DNA of 64,000 bases from an uncultured Clostridia bacterium (GCA_934162535.1 CAKPJC010000003.1:1-64000); one strand, 5' to 3'; positions 1 to 8,241 are shown, numbered from the stretch's first letter. Notes: generated from the letters alone by a model not told the origin. Numbers and translations are program-made.

Positions 1-893
1 TCCCAATACATATCACTTACATCTTCTATTGGTATCCATACCCATTGGTTTCTTTCACATTGAGCTGTCCATTGATTTTCTTCTGTTACTTCTTCTGCTC
101 CTTCATATATTACAAATCCTCCATATTTATGGTTTTGCATTGTATCTGTGTTTCCATTATTTTTTCTATCATATATTTTTACTTCTTTTACATATCCTTT
201 ATCTAATCTTTTATTAGTTGAGGCACTTTTATTATATATTATCTTTAGTTTATATGTTCCTTGATTTAACTCTATTTTTGTGTTGACATAAATTAAATCT
301 GATTCTTTATAATCCACCCCATATTTTGTTGCATAATCTGTTCCATTTAGTTTTATTGTTGTTTTTTCTGTACTATTTGTTGTTGTATTTATTATCTCTC
401 CATATAAATAATCATAATAAGATTCACATGACACTGTCCAATTTAGTTGCAATATTCCTCCATCTTCACTTACTGTAAACTCTTCTGATGTCATCTCACT
501 TGTTGAACTATCTATATTGTAATTACCACTTGTCCATATTCCACTATCATTCTTCGCCCATGGATATGTTCCATCTGATGTGAATGTATCTGTTAAATTC
601 TTGTTTAGGTACAATGTCTCAAATGTTCCATTTACATATGACTCGCTTTCTACTGATGACGCTGTATATCCTTTTGGTACTGGCACATCTATTCCATCTT
701 TGCTTTTTACCATTGTGTAATTATTAGGGTTCATTGCCTGTTTTTGTATTCTTCCCGTGTTTTCTACTTCTACATTTTCATCCTTTTTTGTTACTAAGCA
801 AATTACTGTTGTTATTATAATTATAGCCACTAATACTATTGATGTAATTGTTATTATTTTCCTATTTATCTTTTTGTTTTTTGGTTTTTTCAT
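1..893 (-). CDS. Membrane-anchored exported protein, 3' end cut by window edge
   Basis: The frame opens at an ATG (891-893) preceded by a strong AAGGAGG-type ribosome site and stays open for 297 codons to the window edge, so the C-terminus is missing. The N-terminus (MKKPKNKK then a stretch rich in I, V and T at about residues 10-33) is a short basic tail plus one transmembrane or signal-anchor segment. The remainder looks extracellular: polar, rich in N, T and S. Near the edge the motif NQWVWIPIEDVSDMYW resembles the opening of formylglycine-generating-enzyme-like (SUMF) domains in Firmicutes surface proteins. That family guess is weak and would need the missing C-terminal part. The 5' leader holds a (TG)n tract and a long-distance inverted repeat, described separately. 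Confidence 0.75.
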   Translation of the reverse strand, partial: MKKPKNKKINRKIITITSIVLVAIIIITTVICLVTKKDENVEVENTGRIQKQAMNPNNYTMVKSKDGIDVPVPKGYTASSVESESYVNGTFETLYLNKNLTDTFTSDGTYPWAKNDSGIWTSGNYNIDSSTSEMTSEEFTVSEDGGILQLNWTVSCESYYDYLYGEIINTTTNSTEKTTIKLNGTDYATKYGVDYKESDLIYVNTKIELNQGTYKLKIIYNKSASTNKRLDKGYVKEVKIYDRKNNGNTDTMQNHKYGGFVIYEGAEEVTEENQWTAQCERNQWVWIPIEDVSDMYW

Positions 894-921
894 ATTCAAT
901 TTTCCTCCTTTTTTAGATGCA

Positions 922-1068
922 AAAAAGACAGCGACAAATTAAGCATTTTTTGCTTTTATCACTATCTTTTATTTTATCTATTAAATTATTTTTTTCTTTA
1001 TTTTCTAAAAGTACTTGTGTGTGTGTGTGTGTGTGTGTGTTACTCTCCCAACGGTTTGCTGTCTTTTT
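922..1068 (-). promoter_or_regulatory. Long-range inverted repeat in leader of exported-protein gene
   Basis: AAAAAGACAGC at 922-932 is perfectly complementary to GCTGTCTTTTT at 1058-1068. In the minus-strand leader the second arm ends in a run of T about 30 nt before the start codon. The pair could form a stem enclosing the (CA)n tract, with a terminator-like right side. No known riboswitch class was recognised. Confidence 0.4.
1016..1040. repeat. (TG)12 dinucleotide microsatellite
   Basis: About twelve uninterrupted TG units lie in the 270-bp gap between the pcrA stop and the start of the exported-protein gene, roughly 125 bp upstream of that start codon. On the transcribed (minus) strand it reads (CA)n. 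Tracts of this length are prone to slippage, so copy number may vary between cells. Confidence 0.95.
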
Positions 1069-1163
1069 CATTTTTTATTTCTCCTTTGAATGTTTTTTCT
1101 TCATTCAAATTATATATTTATTCATTGGAGTTGTCAATAATTTCAAAAAATTTTATTGCAATT

Positions 1164-3479
1164 CTAGTCAACTATTTCAAGGTTAGCAAATTTAGCCATT
1201 AATCTCTTGTGTCCAAATTTGTCAAAGTCTATATCTACTTTTAAATCATTTCCTTCTTCTTCAACATAATTAATAATGCCTTCTCCAAATTTTTTGTGAT
1301 ATACTCTTTTTCCAGATTGATATTCTGAAAAGTCTATTTCCTCTGTTTCAGGTTTTTTATTTATGTTTTTCAAGAAGCTTTCTGCTGTTCTATATGAATA
1401 TCCTGTGTTTATAGCTGATGTGGCTGTATTCGCATATACTGGTTCTGTTGCTTTATATGTTTTTATGTTGCCATTATTTTTGCTTCCATAACTCCATGAG
1501 TATTTACTGTCTCCAAATATATTACTTTCTTTTTTGCCAAATCCCCCTATTGCATCATCATATCCTTCAAGTAACTCTTTTGGAATTTCTTGTAAAAATC
1601 TTGATGGTGGATTATGTGTTGTTGAACCAAATGTTGTACGTTGTCTACTATTTGTTAAAAACAAGTTTTCTTTTGCCCTTGTTACTCCAACATAGCACAA
1701 ACGTCTTTCTTCTTCAAGTTCTTTTTGTTCTCCTATTGATTTATATCCAGGGAAAATTCCTTCTTCCATCCCAACTAAAAATACGACTGGGAATTCTAGT
1801 CCTTTTGCACTATGCAATGTCATTAATGTAACTGTTTCATCTGTTTCTTCAACATTGTCTAAGTCACTTGATAGTGTTATTCCCTCTAAGAAGTCACTTA
1901 ATCCATTGTCTGCTGATTCTTCTTCAAATTCTATTGCTACATTCAAAAATTCATCTAAGTTTGCTATTCTGTTTTCTGCCTCTACAGTATTTTCATTTTC
2001 TAGTGCTCTTGTATATCCTGTTTTTTTCAATACTTTTTTTATTAATTCAGATATTTTCATGCTATCTTTTTGAGCAATAAATTCTTCTATACAGTCTACA
2101 AATTCTCTTGAGTTTAAATATACTCTATTTAAACCATATTGTTCTGCATTTTTTATTATTTCATACATTGATGTATCATTTGCTTCAGCAACTTTTGCAA
2201 TATTGTCTAAACTTGTTTTTCCTATTCCTCTTTTAGGCTCATTTATTATTCTATTTAAACTTAAATTGTCTGCTGGATTTTGTATTAATCTTAAGTATGA
2301 GATTATGTCTTTTATTTCTTTTCTTTCATAGAATTTTAGTCCTCCAACAACTTTGTATGGTATTCCTTCTCTTCTTAGTATTTCCTCAATTGCTCTTGAT
2401 TGTGTGTTCATTCTATATAATATTGCAAAATCTGAATATTTGTAATATTCTTCTCTTTTTAGATGCTCTATTTGTTCTGCTATATATCTGCCTTCATCAT
2501 ATTCGTTGTCTGCTGTGAATATTCTAGGTAATTTCCCTACCTCATTCTCTGTCCATAATTTTTTGTCATATTTTACTTCATTGTTTTTTATTACAGCATT
2601 TGCAACTTTTAGTATATTTCCCGTACATCTATAGTTTTGCTCTAGTTTTATTATTTTTGTTCCTGGGAAGTCTCTTTCAAAGTTTAATATGTTTGAAATG
2701 TCTGCTCCTCTAAAACTATATATCCCTTGGTCATTATCTCCTACTGCTGTTATATTTCCATGTTTTGATGCTAACATTGTTACTAATGTGAATTGTGATT
2801 TGTTTGTATCTTGATATTCATCTACTAATATGTATTTGAATTTATTTGAGTAATATTCAAGTATATCTATATTTTCTTTTAGTATTTTTATTGTGTAGTT
2901 TATTATATCATCAAAATCTATAGCATTATTTTCTTTTAGTCTTTTTTGATATAATGCATATATTTCTGCTATTTTTTCTTTTCTATAGTCTCCATGTGCT
3001 TTTGCAGCATATGTTTGTGGCTCTAACATATCATTTTTTGCGTTGCTTATTTCTGATATAACTGCTCTATCACTAAATAGCTTTTCATCTATTTGCAAGT
3101 CTTTTAAACATTGTTTTACAAGTGTTTTTTGGTCTGATGTGTCAAATATTATAAATGATGAGTCAAACCCTATTCTATCTATAAATTTTCTTAATATTCT
3201 TACACATATTGAGTGGAATGTTCCTACCCACATGTCTTTTGCTACGTCTCCTACTAGTCCTTCTATTCTTTCTTTCATTTCATTTGCTGCTTTGTTTGTG
3301 AATGTTATTGCTAATATATTCCATGGCAATACATTTTTGTCTCCTACTAGGTAAGCTATTTTGTGCGTTAATACTTTCGTTTTTCCACTTCCTGCTCCTG
3401 CTATTACTAAGCATGGGCCTTCTGTATTTGTTACTGCTTCGTATTGCTTGTCATTTAGTCCTTTTAATATTTCTTCCAT
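1164..3479 (-). CDS. pcrA: ATP-dependent DNA helicase PcrA (UvrD family)
   Basis: This 771-residue superfamily 1A 3'-5' helicase acts in nucleotide excision repair, replication restart and removal of RecA filaments. Visible motifs in order are Walker A AGAGSGKT (residues about 27-34), Walker B DEYQDTN, motif III GDNDQGIYSFRGA, motif IV QNYRC, motif V TLHSAKGLEFPVVFLVG, and motif VI LCYVGVTRAKENL. The C-terminal tail (VYHKKFGEGII, then KLMAKFANLEIVD-like residues) is the small domain typical of Gram-positive PcrA. Length is slightly over the family norm of about 730. The start is ATG with GAGGAAGG upstream. It is monocistronic, with its own promoter at 3512-3540. Confidence 0.96.
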   Translation of the reverse strand: MEEILKGLNDKQYEAVTNTEGPCLVIAGAGSGKTKVLTHKIAYLVGDKNVLPWNILAITFTNKAANEMKERIEGLVGDVAKDMWVGTFHSICVRILRKFIDRIGFDSSFIIFDTSDQKTLVKQCLKDLQIDEKLFSDRAVISEISNAKNDMLEPQTYAAKAHGDYRKEKIAEIYALYQKRLKENNAIDFDDIINYTIKILKENIDILEYYSNKFKYILVDEYQDTNKSQFTLVTMLASKHGNITAVGDNDQGIYSFRGADISNILNFERDFPGTKIIKLEQNYRCTGNILKVANAVIKNNEVKYDKKLWTENEVGKLPRIFTADNEYDEGRYIAEQIEHLKREEYYKYSDFAILYRMNTQSRAIEEILRREGIPYKVVGGLKFYERKEIKDIISYLRLIQNPADNLSLNRIINEPKRGIGKTSLDNIAKVAEANDTSMYEIIKNAEQYGLNRVYLNSREFVDCIEEFIAQKDSMKISELIKKVLKKTGYTRALENENTVEAENRIANLDEFLNVAIEFEEESADNGLSDFLEGITLSSDLDNVEETDETVTLMTLHSAKGLEFPVVFLVGMEEGIFPGYKSIGEQKELEEERRLCYVGVTRAKENLFLTNSRQRTTFGSTTHNPPSRFLQEIPKELLEGYDDAIGGFGKKESNIFGDSKYSWSYGSKNNGNIKTYKATEPVYANTATSAINTGYSYRTAESFLKNINKKPETEEIDFSEYQSGKRVYHKKFGEGIINYVEEEGNDLKVDIDFDKFGHKRLMAKFANLEIVD

Positions 3480-3511
3480 AGTTCTTTCCTTCCTCTCGAA
3501 TTTATGTTTGT

Positions 3512-3540
3512 ATTTTACTATATTTTTTATTTTTTTGCAA
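3512..3540 (-). promoter_or_regulatory. SigA-type promoter of pcrA
   Basis: On the minus strand, -35 TTGCAA (3540-3535), a 17-nt spacer and -10 TAAAAT (3517-3512), about 33 bp upstream of the pcrA ATG. Confidence 0.6.
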
Positions 3541-3566
3541 TAGTTTTTTGTTATTTTACAAGGAGA

Positions 3567-3595
3567 AAGGCAGGATACTTGAGGTATCCTGCCTT
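3567..3595 (-). terminator. Hairpin 3' of the copper-amine-oxidase-like gene
   Basis: Twelve-bp arms AAGGCAGGATAC / GTATCCTGCCTT with a 5-nt loop lie just past the 3599-4066 stop codon. The T-run that follows on the minus strand is short (TTTCTCC), so termination may be partial. Confidence 0.65.
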
Positions 3596-3598
3596 AAA

Positions 3599-4066
3599 TC
3601 AGTTCTTCATGAAAATAAAGTCCTGATATTTCTGGGAAACGAACTCTATCTCCATTTGAGAAAGCTGTTCCGTCAGAAATCTAATTGGAACCATTGTGCG
3701 TCCGTTAATGATTACAGGAGCACAACCTGCATCAATAGTAACTTCATGGTTCGTGTAATAGGTAGTTTCACCTATCTTCCAGTAGATGAACGCTTCATTC
3801 ATCTTACTATAGATTTGAACTTCACGCTCTCCTTCGTCCCAAATGACCTCATAACCGAGAGTCTCTGCTACTGGACGAATTGGAACCATTGTTCTCCCAC
3901 CGATAATGATCGGTTGCTGGTCTGGGAAGTTAATGGCTAGGCCATTATAGAAAACCTTAATAGGTTTCTGCTGAACCTGGTTGACGCTTGCACTTGCCAT
4001 GCATGTTGTGGCGCTCATAACCATCGCTACCATCATCATCATCATTGCAATTTTTTTCATTTTCAT
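3599..4066 (-). CDS. Secreted copper-amine-oxidase-N-terminal-domain protein
   Basis: The 155-residue product starts at the ATG at 4066, which has AAAGGAGA 8-10 nt upstream; a longer upstream frame exists but lacks a ribosome site. It has a signal peptide (MKMKKIAMMMMMVAMVMS, cleavage near ASA). Two copies of the GRTMVPIR motif typical of the Cu_amine_oxidN1 / stalk-domain family follow, the first in full context (PIIIGGRTMVPIRPVAETLGY) and the second shorter. The family binds surfaces or serves as an extracellular module; no enzymatic residues are visible. Base composition is about 40% G+C in sampled lines against roughly 20-30% for neighbours, which suggests recent acquisition. A palindrome and a leader hairpin lie upstream. 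Confidence 0.85.
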   Translation of the reverse strand: MKMKKIAMMMMMVAMVMSATTCMASASVNQVQQKPIKVFYNGLAINFPDQQPIIIGGRTMVPIRPVAETLGYEVIWDEGEREVQIYSKMNEAFIYWKIGETTYYTNHEVTIDAGCAPVIINGRTMVPIRFLTEQLSQMEIEFVSQKYQDFIFMKN

Positions 4067-4109
4067 GTTGGTTGATTCTCCTTTGAATCTAAAATTATTA
4101 TATTCAAAA

Positions 4110-4126
4110 CACACCATCTAGGTGTG
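4110..4126 (-). promoter_or_regulatory. Leader hairpin of the copper-amine-oxidase-like gene
   Basis: CACACC and GGTGTG are perfect 6-bp arms around a 5-nt loop, between the likely promoter and the start codon. Confidence 0.4.
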
Positions 4127-4134
4127 GAATTATA

Positions 4135-4149
4135 AAGTGTATTACACTT
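4135..4149. promoter_or_regulatory. 15-bp palindrome, operator candidate
   Basis: AAGTGTATTACACTT is a perfect 7-bp-arm palindrome with one central base. A TATAAT-like hexamer (minus strand) abuts it at 4130-4135, so a bound repressor would cover the promoter of the 3599-4066 gene. The cognate regulator is not identifiable. Confidence 0.5.
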
Positions 4150-4243
4150 CACAAATACAACAAATTATATATTTATTATACCATATATTTACTTATTGGT
4201 CAATCTTACATAAGTCTGAAAATGCTTGTTTTTTCATAGCATT

Positions 4244-4541
4244 TTATAACATAGTTACGCCCATCCCTATTACAAATCCTATTATGTTTCCAATTGTTGA
4301 TATTTTACCACTATATAATTTGTTTGATTCTGGTATTAATTCTCCTGATACTATGTATAGCATTGCTCCTGCTGCAAAGCTTAAACATATTGCTATTATT
4401 TGCTCTGATACTTTTCCAATTATCGCTCCTATTAATGCTCCTATTCCTGTCGCAAATCCTGATAATATTACATATATCATTATTTTGTATATCTTCATTC
4501 CTCCGTTTTTCATTGGCAATGCCATTGATATTCCTTCTGGT
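4244..4541 (-). pseudogene. ZIP-family metal transporter, C-terminal fragment
   Basis: Reading from the attachment core, this fragment encodes EGISMALPMKNGGMKIYK, then three hydrophobic segments ending MGVTML and a stop. It is the C-terminal third of a ZIP (Zrt/Irt-like) divalent-metal transporter. The matching N-terminal part lies at 8526-9014, on the other side of the inserted element. The fragment has no ribosome site of its own. Joining the two pieces at the 9-bp shared core gives one uninterrupted frame of 249 codons including stop. Confidence 0.9.
4533..4541. other. attL core of the serine-recombinase element
   Basis: CCTTCTGGT is identical to 8557-8565. Outside it (4521-4532) lies ZIP sequence; inside it (4542-4560) lies an attP arm ending GTAGACAGT. 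Half-site symmetry centres on TC at 4536-4537, the likely crossover dinucleotide. Confidence 0.85.
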
Positions 4542-4600
4542 TGACATCAATGTAGACAGTTTTGATTTTTATTTTTGACTAATTTAATATTAAATTAGCC

Positions 4601-4864
4601 TTATATTTTTTCTTTTAAGTTATTTAATTGTTTAAAATTAAAATATAAATCCACCTTTTTATCTTGATGAATTTCAATTCTATTGATAATTACTTTCATA
4701 ATTTCTGATGTTGGTTTATTTAAGGTCAAAAATTCTTGTACAACATTTCTTATTTTTTCTGTATCATCTTTTTTTGCTTCTTCTTTTTTCTGTTTTATTT
4801 CTATGTATTCGTCTTCTTTTTGTCTTATTTCATCTCTAAATTTTTCCAATAATCTTTCATACAT
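4601..4864 (-). pseudogene. Serine recombinase C-terminal tail, separated by a stop codon
   Basis: These 87 codons are in the same frame as the recombinase gene and start with an ATG directly after its TAA (TAA at 4867-4865, ATG at 4864-4862). The sequence (MYERLLEKFRDEIRQK, then a charged coiled coil, FLTLNKPTSEIMKVIINRIEIHQ and YFNFKQLNNL) is the usual end of TnpX-like recombinases. It is therefore the severed tail of the 4865-6157 product rather than an independent gene, unless reinitiation makes a second polypeptide. Confidence 0.88.
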
Positions 4865-6157
4865 TTATTCACTTATTTTATTATTCAATTTATCTACATA
4901 CATTTGGTCAATATTGTTATTTATCAATTTTATCTCGTTTTCTAGTTTTTGAAGTATTTTTCCATAATCATATTTTTTCATTCCCTTTTTTACTTCTAAT
5001 TCTATTTTTTCACTATCTATTTTTTGAAATAAATTTTTAATATAATCAATTACTGTTTCTTCTAAATTGGAATAGCTAAAACCATGTGATGTGCAAAGTT
5101 TTAATTTTGAATTTCTGCGATAATTATTACATACCATATAATAATTACTATTCTTTTTTCCTCTTACTCCTATTTTATGTTTGCATTCGTAACAAAAAAG
5201 TAAACCATCTAATAAAAACATATTTTTCTTTTCATTTCTATTGTAGTTTTGAACTATTACCATTTTTTGCACAGTATCAAATACTTTTTTATCTATTATC
5301 GGTTCATGTGTATTTTCTACTGAAATCCATTTTTCTTCTGAATTTAGTCTAATTTTTCTATTTTTATAACTTATTCTACTCCTTTTATTTTGCACTGTTG
5401 TGCCTATATATACTTTATTTTTCAATATGTTCTTTACTGTTTTATTTTCCCAATATGTTTCTTTATTATATCTTGATTTATTAACCGTTGGAATATTGCT
5501 ATTGTTTAAGTAATCTCTTATTGTTCCAACTTGATTTCCACTAGATGCCATATTAAAAATAGTCCTTACAATTTGAGCCTCTGGTTCATAAATTATTAGT
5601 TTATTTTTATCATTTGAATCTTTTATGTATCCAAGTGGTGTTTTTCCCCCTACCCATTTTCCCTGTTTTTGCATAGTATGTAGAGCTGTCCTAATTTTTT
5701 TAGATAAGTCTTTTGAATACATATCATTTAATATTGATTTGAAAGGTGCAATATCATTGTTACCATTTGATGTTTCAAAAGTATCTATTCCATCTGTTAC
5801 TGAAACATATCTTACATTATTTTCTGGGAACCATTTTTCTATATATTCTCCTGTTTCTATATAATCACGTCCTAAACGAGATAAATCTTTTGTTATAACC
5901 ATATTAATTTTTCCGTTTTCTATATCTCTTACCATTTTTTGAAAATCTGGTCTATTAAAATTTGTTCCAGTAAAGCCTTGATCAATATATGTATCTATTA
6001 ATTGGTACTTATATCCTAATTTTTGCACATACTCTGTTAGTAATGTTCTTTGATTTTTTATACTTTCACTTTCATCATATCCTCTGTCTACATCTTCTTT
6101 TGATAGCCTTATATAAATTGCTACCTTGTATATTGTTTTTTCTATTTGTTCAAGCAT
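4865..6157 (-). CDS. Large serine recombinase, truncated by an in-frame TAA
   Basis: The start is the ATG at 6157 (MLEQIEKTIYKVAIYIRLS), which has a very strong AGAAGGGGGG site; a longer frame begins further upstream but lacks one. The 430 residues comprise the resolvase catalytic domain (IRLSKEDVDRG with the nucleophile Ser at about residue 19, then TKDLSRLGRDYIETG), a recombinase domain (TPLGYIKD onward), a zinc-ribbon (CYECKHKIGVRG and a later C) and the beginning of the coiled coil. The frame stops at YVDKLNNKISE, where homologues typically continue with a Glu codon, and resumes at once in frame. A single GAA-to-TAA change would explain it. The enzyme would catalyse excision and integration of the surrounding element; whether the truncated form is active is unknown. 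Confidence 0.88.
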   Translation of the reverse strand: MLEQIEKTIYKVAIYIRLSKEDVDRGYDESESIKNQRTLLTEYVQKLGYKYQLIDTYIDQGFTGTNFNRPDFQKMVRDIENGKINMVITKDLSRLGRDYIETGEYIEKWFPENNVRYVSVTDGIDTFETSNGNNDIAPFKSILNDMYSKDLSKKIRTALHTMQKQGKWVGGKTPLGYIKDSNDKNKLIIYEPEAQIVRTIFNMASSGNQVGTIRDYLNNSNIPTVNKSRYNKETYWENKTVKNILKNKVYIGTTVQNKRSRISYKNRKIRLNSEEKWISVENTHEPIIDKKVFDTVQKMVIVQNYNRNEKKNMFLLDGLLFCYECKHKIGVRGKKNSNYYMVCNNYRRNSKLKLCTSHGFSYSNLEETVIDYIKNLFQKIDSEKIELEVKKGMKKYDYGKILQKLENEIKLINNNIDQMYVDKLNNKISE

Positions 6158-6228
6158 TTTCCCCCCTTCTATGCTTGATAAAAACAATTTGAATTTAAAT
6201 TTTATTATATCTTATTTTGAATAAAATT

Positions 6229-6342
6229 TTAATGCTCAAAAATATCTTTTTTTAAGATATTAATTATTAAATGATTTATTAATCCTTCTAACTCTTCACC
6301 TTTTTCATCGAAGTATATATTGATTTTGAAAGTTTCACTCAT
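6229..6342 (-). CDS. 37-residue small protein upstream of the recombinase
   Basis: ATG at 6342 with GGGAGAGTGAG upstream encodes MSETFKINIYFDEKGEELEG followed by a short amphipathic tail ending KKDIFEH and TAA. It is in the same orientation as the recombinase, 71 bp ahead of its start. Small ORFs just ahead of the recombinase are common in such elements and may control excision, but I do not recognise a family. Good ribosome site and position support it as real. Confidence 0.6.
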   Translation of the reverse strand: MSETFKINIYFDEKGEELEGLINHLIINILKKDIFEH

Positions 6343-6711
6343 ATTAACTCACTCTCCCTATACTATATATACATCTGTTTTCTTATAAAAATTCTCCCCT
6401 ATATTAAAATTTATTTTAATATTTTTTAATATATCCACATTTGCTCATAAATAGTTTAAGGGTAGCTATGCGATAGTTTTCACTATCACACACCTACCCA
6501 GTATAGTAAAATATGTCCAATTCTGGAGTTTGTTTTGTTTGAAAATTTGGACACTTTTAGCTTATACGTAATTTCATAAAAAGTAATGAAATATTTTGTT
6601 TTTGTGTAATATTCTTACAAAAATTTTTTATTTTAAAATTTAAAGCGAATTACAAAACTCACATTTTAAAATTTAGTTTTAGCAACAATAATTGTAAGTT
6701 GTTACTATAAT
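6343..6711. promoter_or_regulatory. Non-coding 369 bp with two inverted repeats
   Basis: No ORF with a ribosome site was seen. A nested hairpin occupies 6460-6499 (GGGTAG with CTACCC outside, GATAGT with ACTATC inside, TTTC loop). A second pair, TGTCCAA at 6514-6520 and TTGGACA at 6547-6553, is separated by 26 bp. These could be the leader or control region of the recombinase transcript, or the 3' end of the GNAT transcript. Confidence 0.5.
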
Positions 6712-7182
6712 TTATATATCTGTTTTTATCTCCATTATTAATCTTTGTATATTCATTCCACATTTTTCATAAAATTGAATTGCTCTTTCATTAAAATTCC
6801 AACAATTCAATTCAACTGCATCATAATTTTTTTCTTTTGCAATTCTTTTTACTTCTGAAAATAAATTTTTACCTATTCCCATTTTTCTAGCTTTTTCATC
6901 TACAACTAATTCGTCTATCCATAATGTTGTCCTATCTTTTAGATTTATATGTTCCTTAACTTCTTTAATTTTATAAATAATAACTCCATATATATTATTA
7001 TCTTCTTCTGCAACTAATATATTTTCCTTGTTATTTATTCTATTATTAACTTCAGCCTTTATTTCTTCAATACTTTTTTCTTTAAAAATATCTTTTCTAG
7101 CATTACTGTGAATTTCTGCGACTTGTAACATTAGCTTACTAATTTTATTTATATCTTCTATTTGTGCATTTCTAATATTCAT
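6712..7182 (-). CDS. GNAT-family N-acetyltransferase (element cargo)
   Basis: The 156-residue product opens MNIRNAQIEDINKISKLM, a standard GNAT N-terminus. The acetyl-CoA pyrophosphate loop is ARKMGIGKNLFSEVKRIA (about residues 98-115), preceded by the beta-4 strand LWIDELVVDEK. The C-terminal NFNERAIQFYEKCGM is the usual motif B. The substrate cannot be told. It starts 6 bp after the stop of the RhuM-type gene, so the two are probably co-transcribed and move together as the element's cargo. Confidence 0.85.
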   Translation of the reverse strand: MNIRNAQIEDINKISKLMLQVAEIHSNARKDIFKEKSIEEIKAEVNNRINNKENILVAEEDNNIYGVIIYKIKEVKEHINLKDRTTLWIDELVVDEKARKMGIGKNLFSEVKRIAKEKNYDAVELNCWNFNERAIQFYEKCGMNIQRLIMEIKTDI

Positions 7183-7188
7183 ATAAAA

Positions 7189-8241
7189 TTATTTCTCCTC
7201 TTTAATATTTTTGCTCTTTAATAATAATTCATCAAAATCAGAAATATATATTTTATCTTGTACTATTCTATATTTCTCAAATTCTGTTTCTGCATGTATT
7301 TTTGCCATCTCAGCAGATATTTTACCATTATCCTTTAACACATCATGATCCCATAATGTTAAAAATCCATTTAGTCTTTCTTCCCAATCTTCCATTGTCA
7401 TAGGAATATGTCTCATTGCTTGCATTTCAGCCAAATCCAAATATGCAGATACCATTCTCTCTAATTGTCCAATTTCTGTTTCTGATAAATAATTTTTTGC
7501 AATGACTACATCATATTTATGAATTTTACTGTCAGGAGCTCCTTTCCACGATGTTAATCCCATATTTTCTTTTTGGCTGTCTGCTCTATTATATATAATT
7601 TCTGCAGCAGTGTTTCCAGAAACAGCATAATGTAATTTGTTTTGAACAGATGAAAAAAATCTAATTGTTGCTTTTGCTGTTTTATCATAGTCAATAGACG
7701 TTGCATAAATATCTGTAATTTTTTGATAAAATTTTCTTTCAGACATTCTAATTTCTCGTATTCTTTCTAATTGCTCTTCAAAATACTTCTTAGTTAAAAT
7801 CGAACCATCATTCTTTAATCTTTCATCATCCATTACCCATCCTTTAATAGTAAAATCCTTTACTATTTGGTTAGCCCATTTTCTAAATTGTATAGCTCTT
7901 TCATTATCTACTTTAAATCCTACTGCTATAATCATTTGAAGATTATAATGTATTACATTTCTTGAAATTTTTCTATTTCCCTCATCTTGAACTATTAAGA
8001 AATTCTTAATAGTTGATTTTTCTTCTAATTCCTTATCTTCATATATCTTTTTTATATGTTGATTAATTGCAGATGTTGATACACCATATAATACTGATAA
8101 CATTTTTTGAGTTAACCAAATATTTTCATCTTCATATCTAAGTTCTACTCCATTTTCTCCAGCAGCTGCTATATATGTTAAATACTCAGCAGCACTTGAA
8201 CGAATTAATTTATCTGCTTTTTTTCTATTATCATATTTCAT
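7189..8241 (-). CDS. RhuM-family protein (element cargo)
   Basis: The 350-residue product matches the RhuM/virulence family by eye. Features are an N-terminal ENIWLTQKMLSVLYGVSTSAINQHIKKIYEDKEL (residues about 39-72, a helix-turn-helix-like segment), then NVIHYNLQMIIAVGFKVDNERAIQFRKWANQIVKDF (about 115-151), and a C-terminal half with SETEIGQLERMVSAYLDLAEMQAM. RhuM was named from Salmonella pathogenicity island 3; its molecular activity is not established. Homologues are often found on mobile elements and near restriction systems, hinting at an element-protection role (inference). The start ATG has GAGGAAGAATAATAA upstream. It is the first cargo gene after the right attachment site. Confidence 0.85.
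   Translation of the reverse strand: MKYDNRKKADKLIRSSAAEYLTYIAAAGENGVELRYEDENIWLTQKMLSVLYGVSTSAINQHIKKIYEDKELEEKSTIKNFLIVQDEGNRKISRNVIHYNLQMIIAVGFKVDNERAIQFRKWANQIVKDFTIKGWVMDDERLKNDGSILTKKYFEEQLERIREIRMSERKFYQKITDIYATSIDYDKTAKATIRFFSSVQNKLHYAVSGNTAAEIIYNRADSQKENMGLTSWKGAPDSKIHKYDVVIAKNYLSETEIGQLERMVSAYLDLAEMQAMRHIPMTMEDWEERLNGFLTLWDHDVLKDNGKISAEMAKIHAETEFEKYRIVQDKIYISDFDELLLKSKNIKEEK

Noticed and set aside
915..1075. Cyclic-di-GMP riboswitch in the leader of the exported-protein gene
   Set aside because: A GCAAACC segment resembles part of the consensus, but the downstream ACGCAAAGCC half and tetraloop receptor are absent.
917..1202. ORFs through the (TG)n tract encoding VCVCVCV
   Set aside because: Plain translation of the microsatellite; no ribosome site, and the tract lies in the leader of a minus-strand gene.
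5086..5352. Plus-strand ORFs opposite the recombinase
   Set aside because: Antisense shadows without ribosome sites; Phe/Leu/Tyr-rich complement of Lys/Asn codons.
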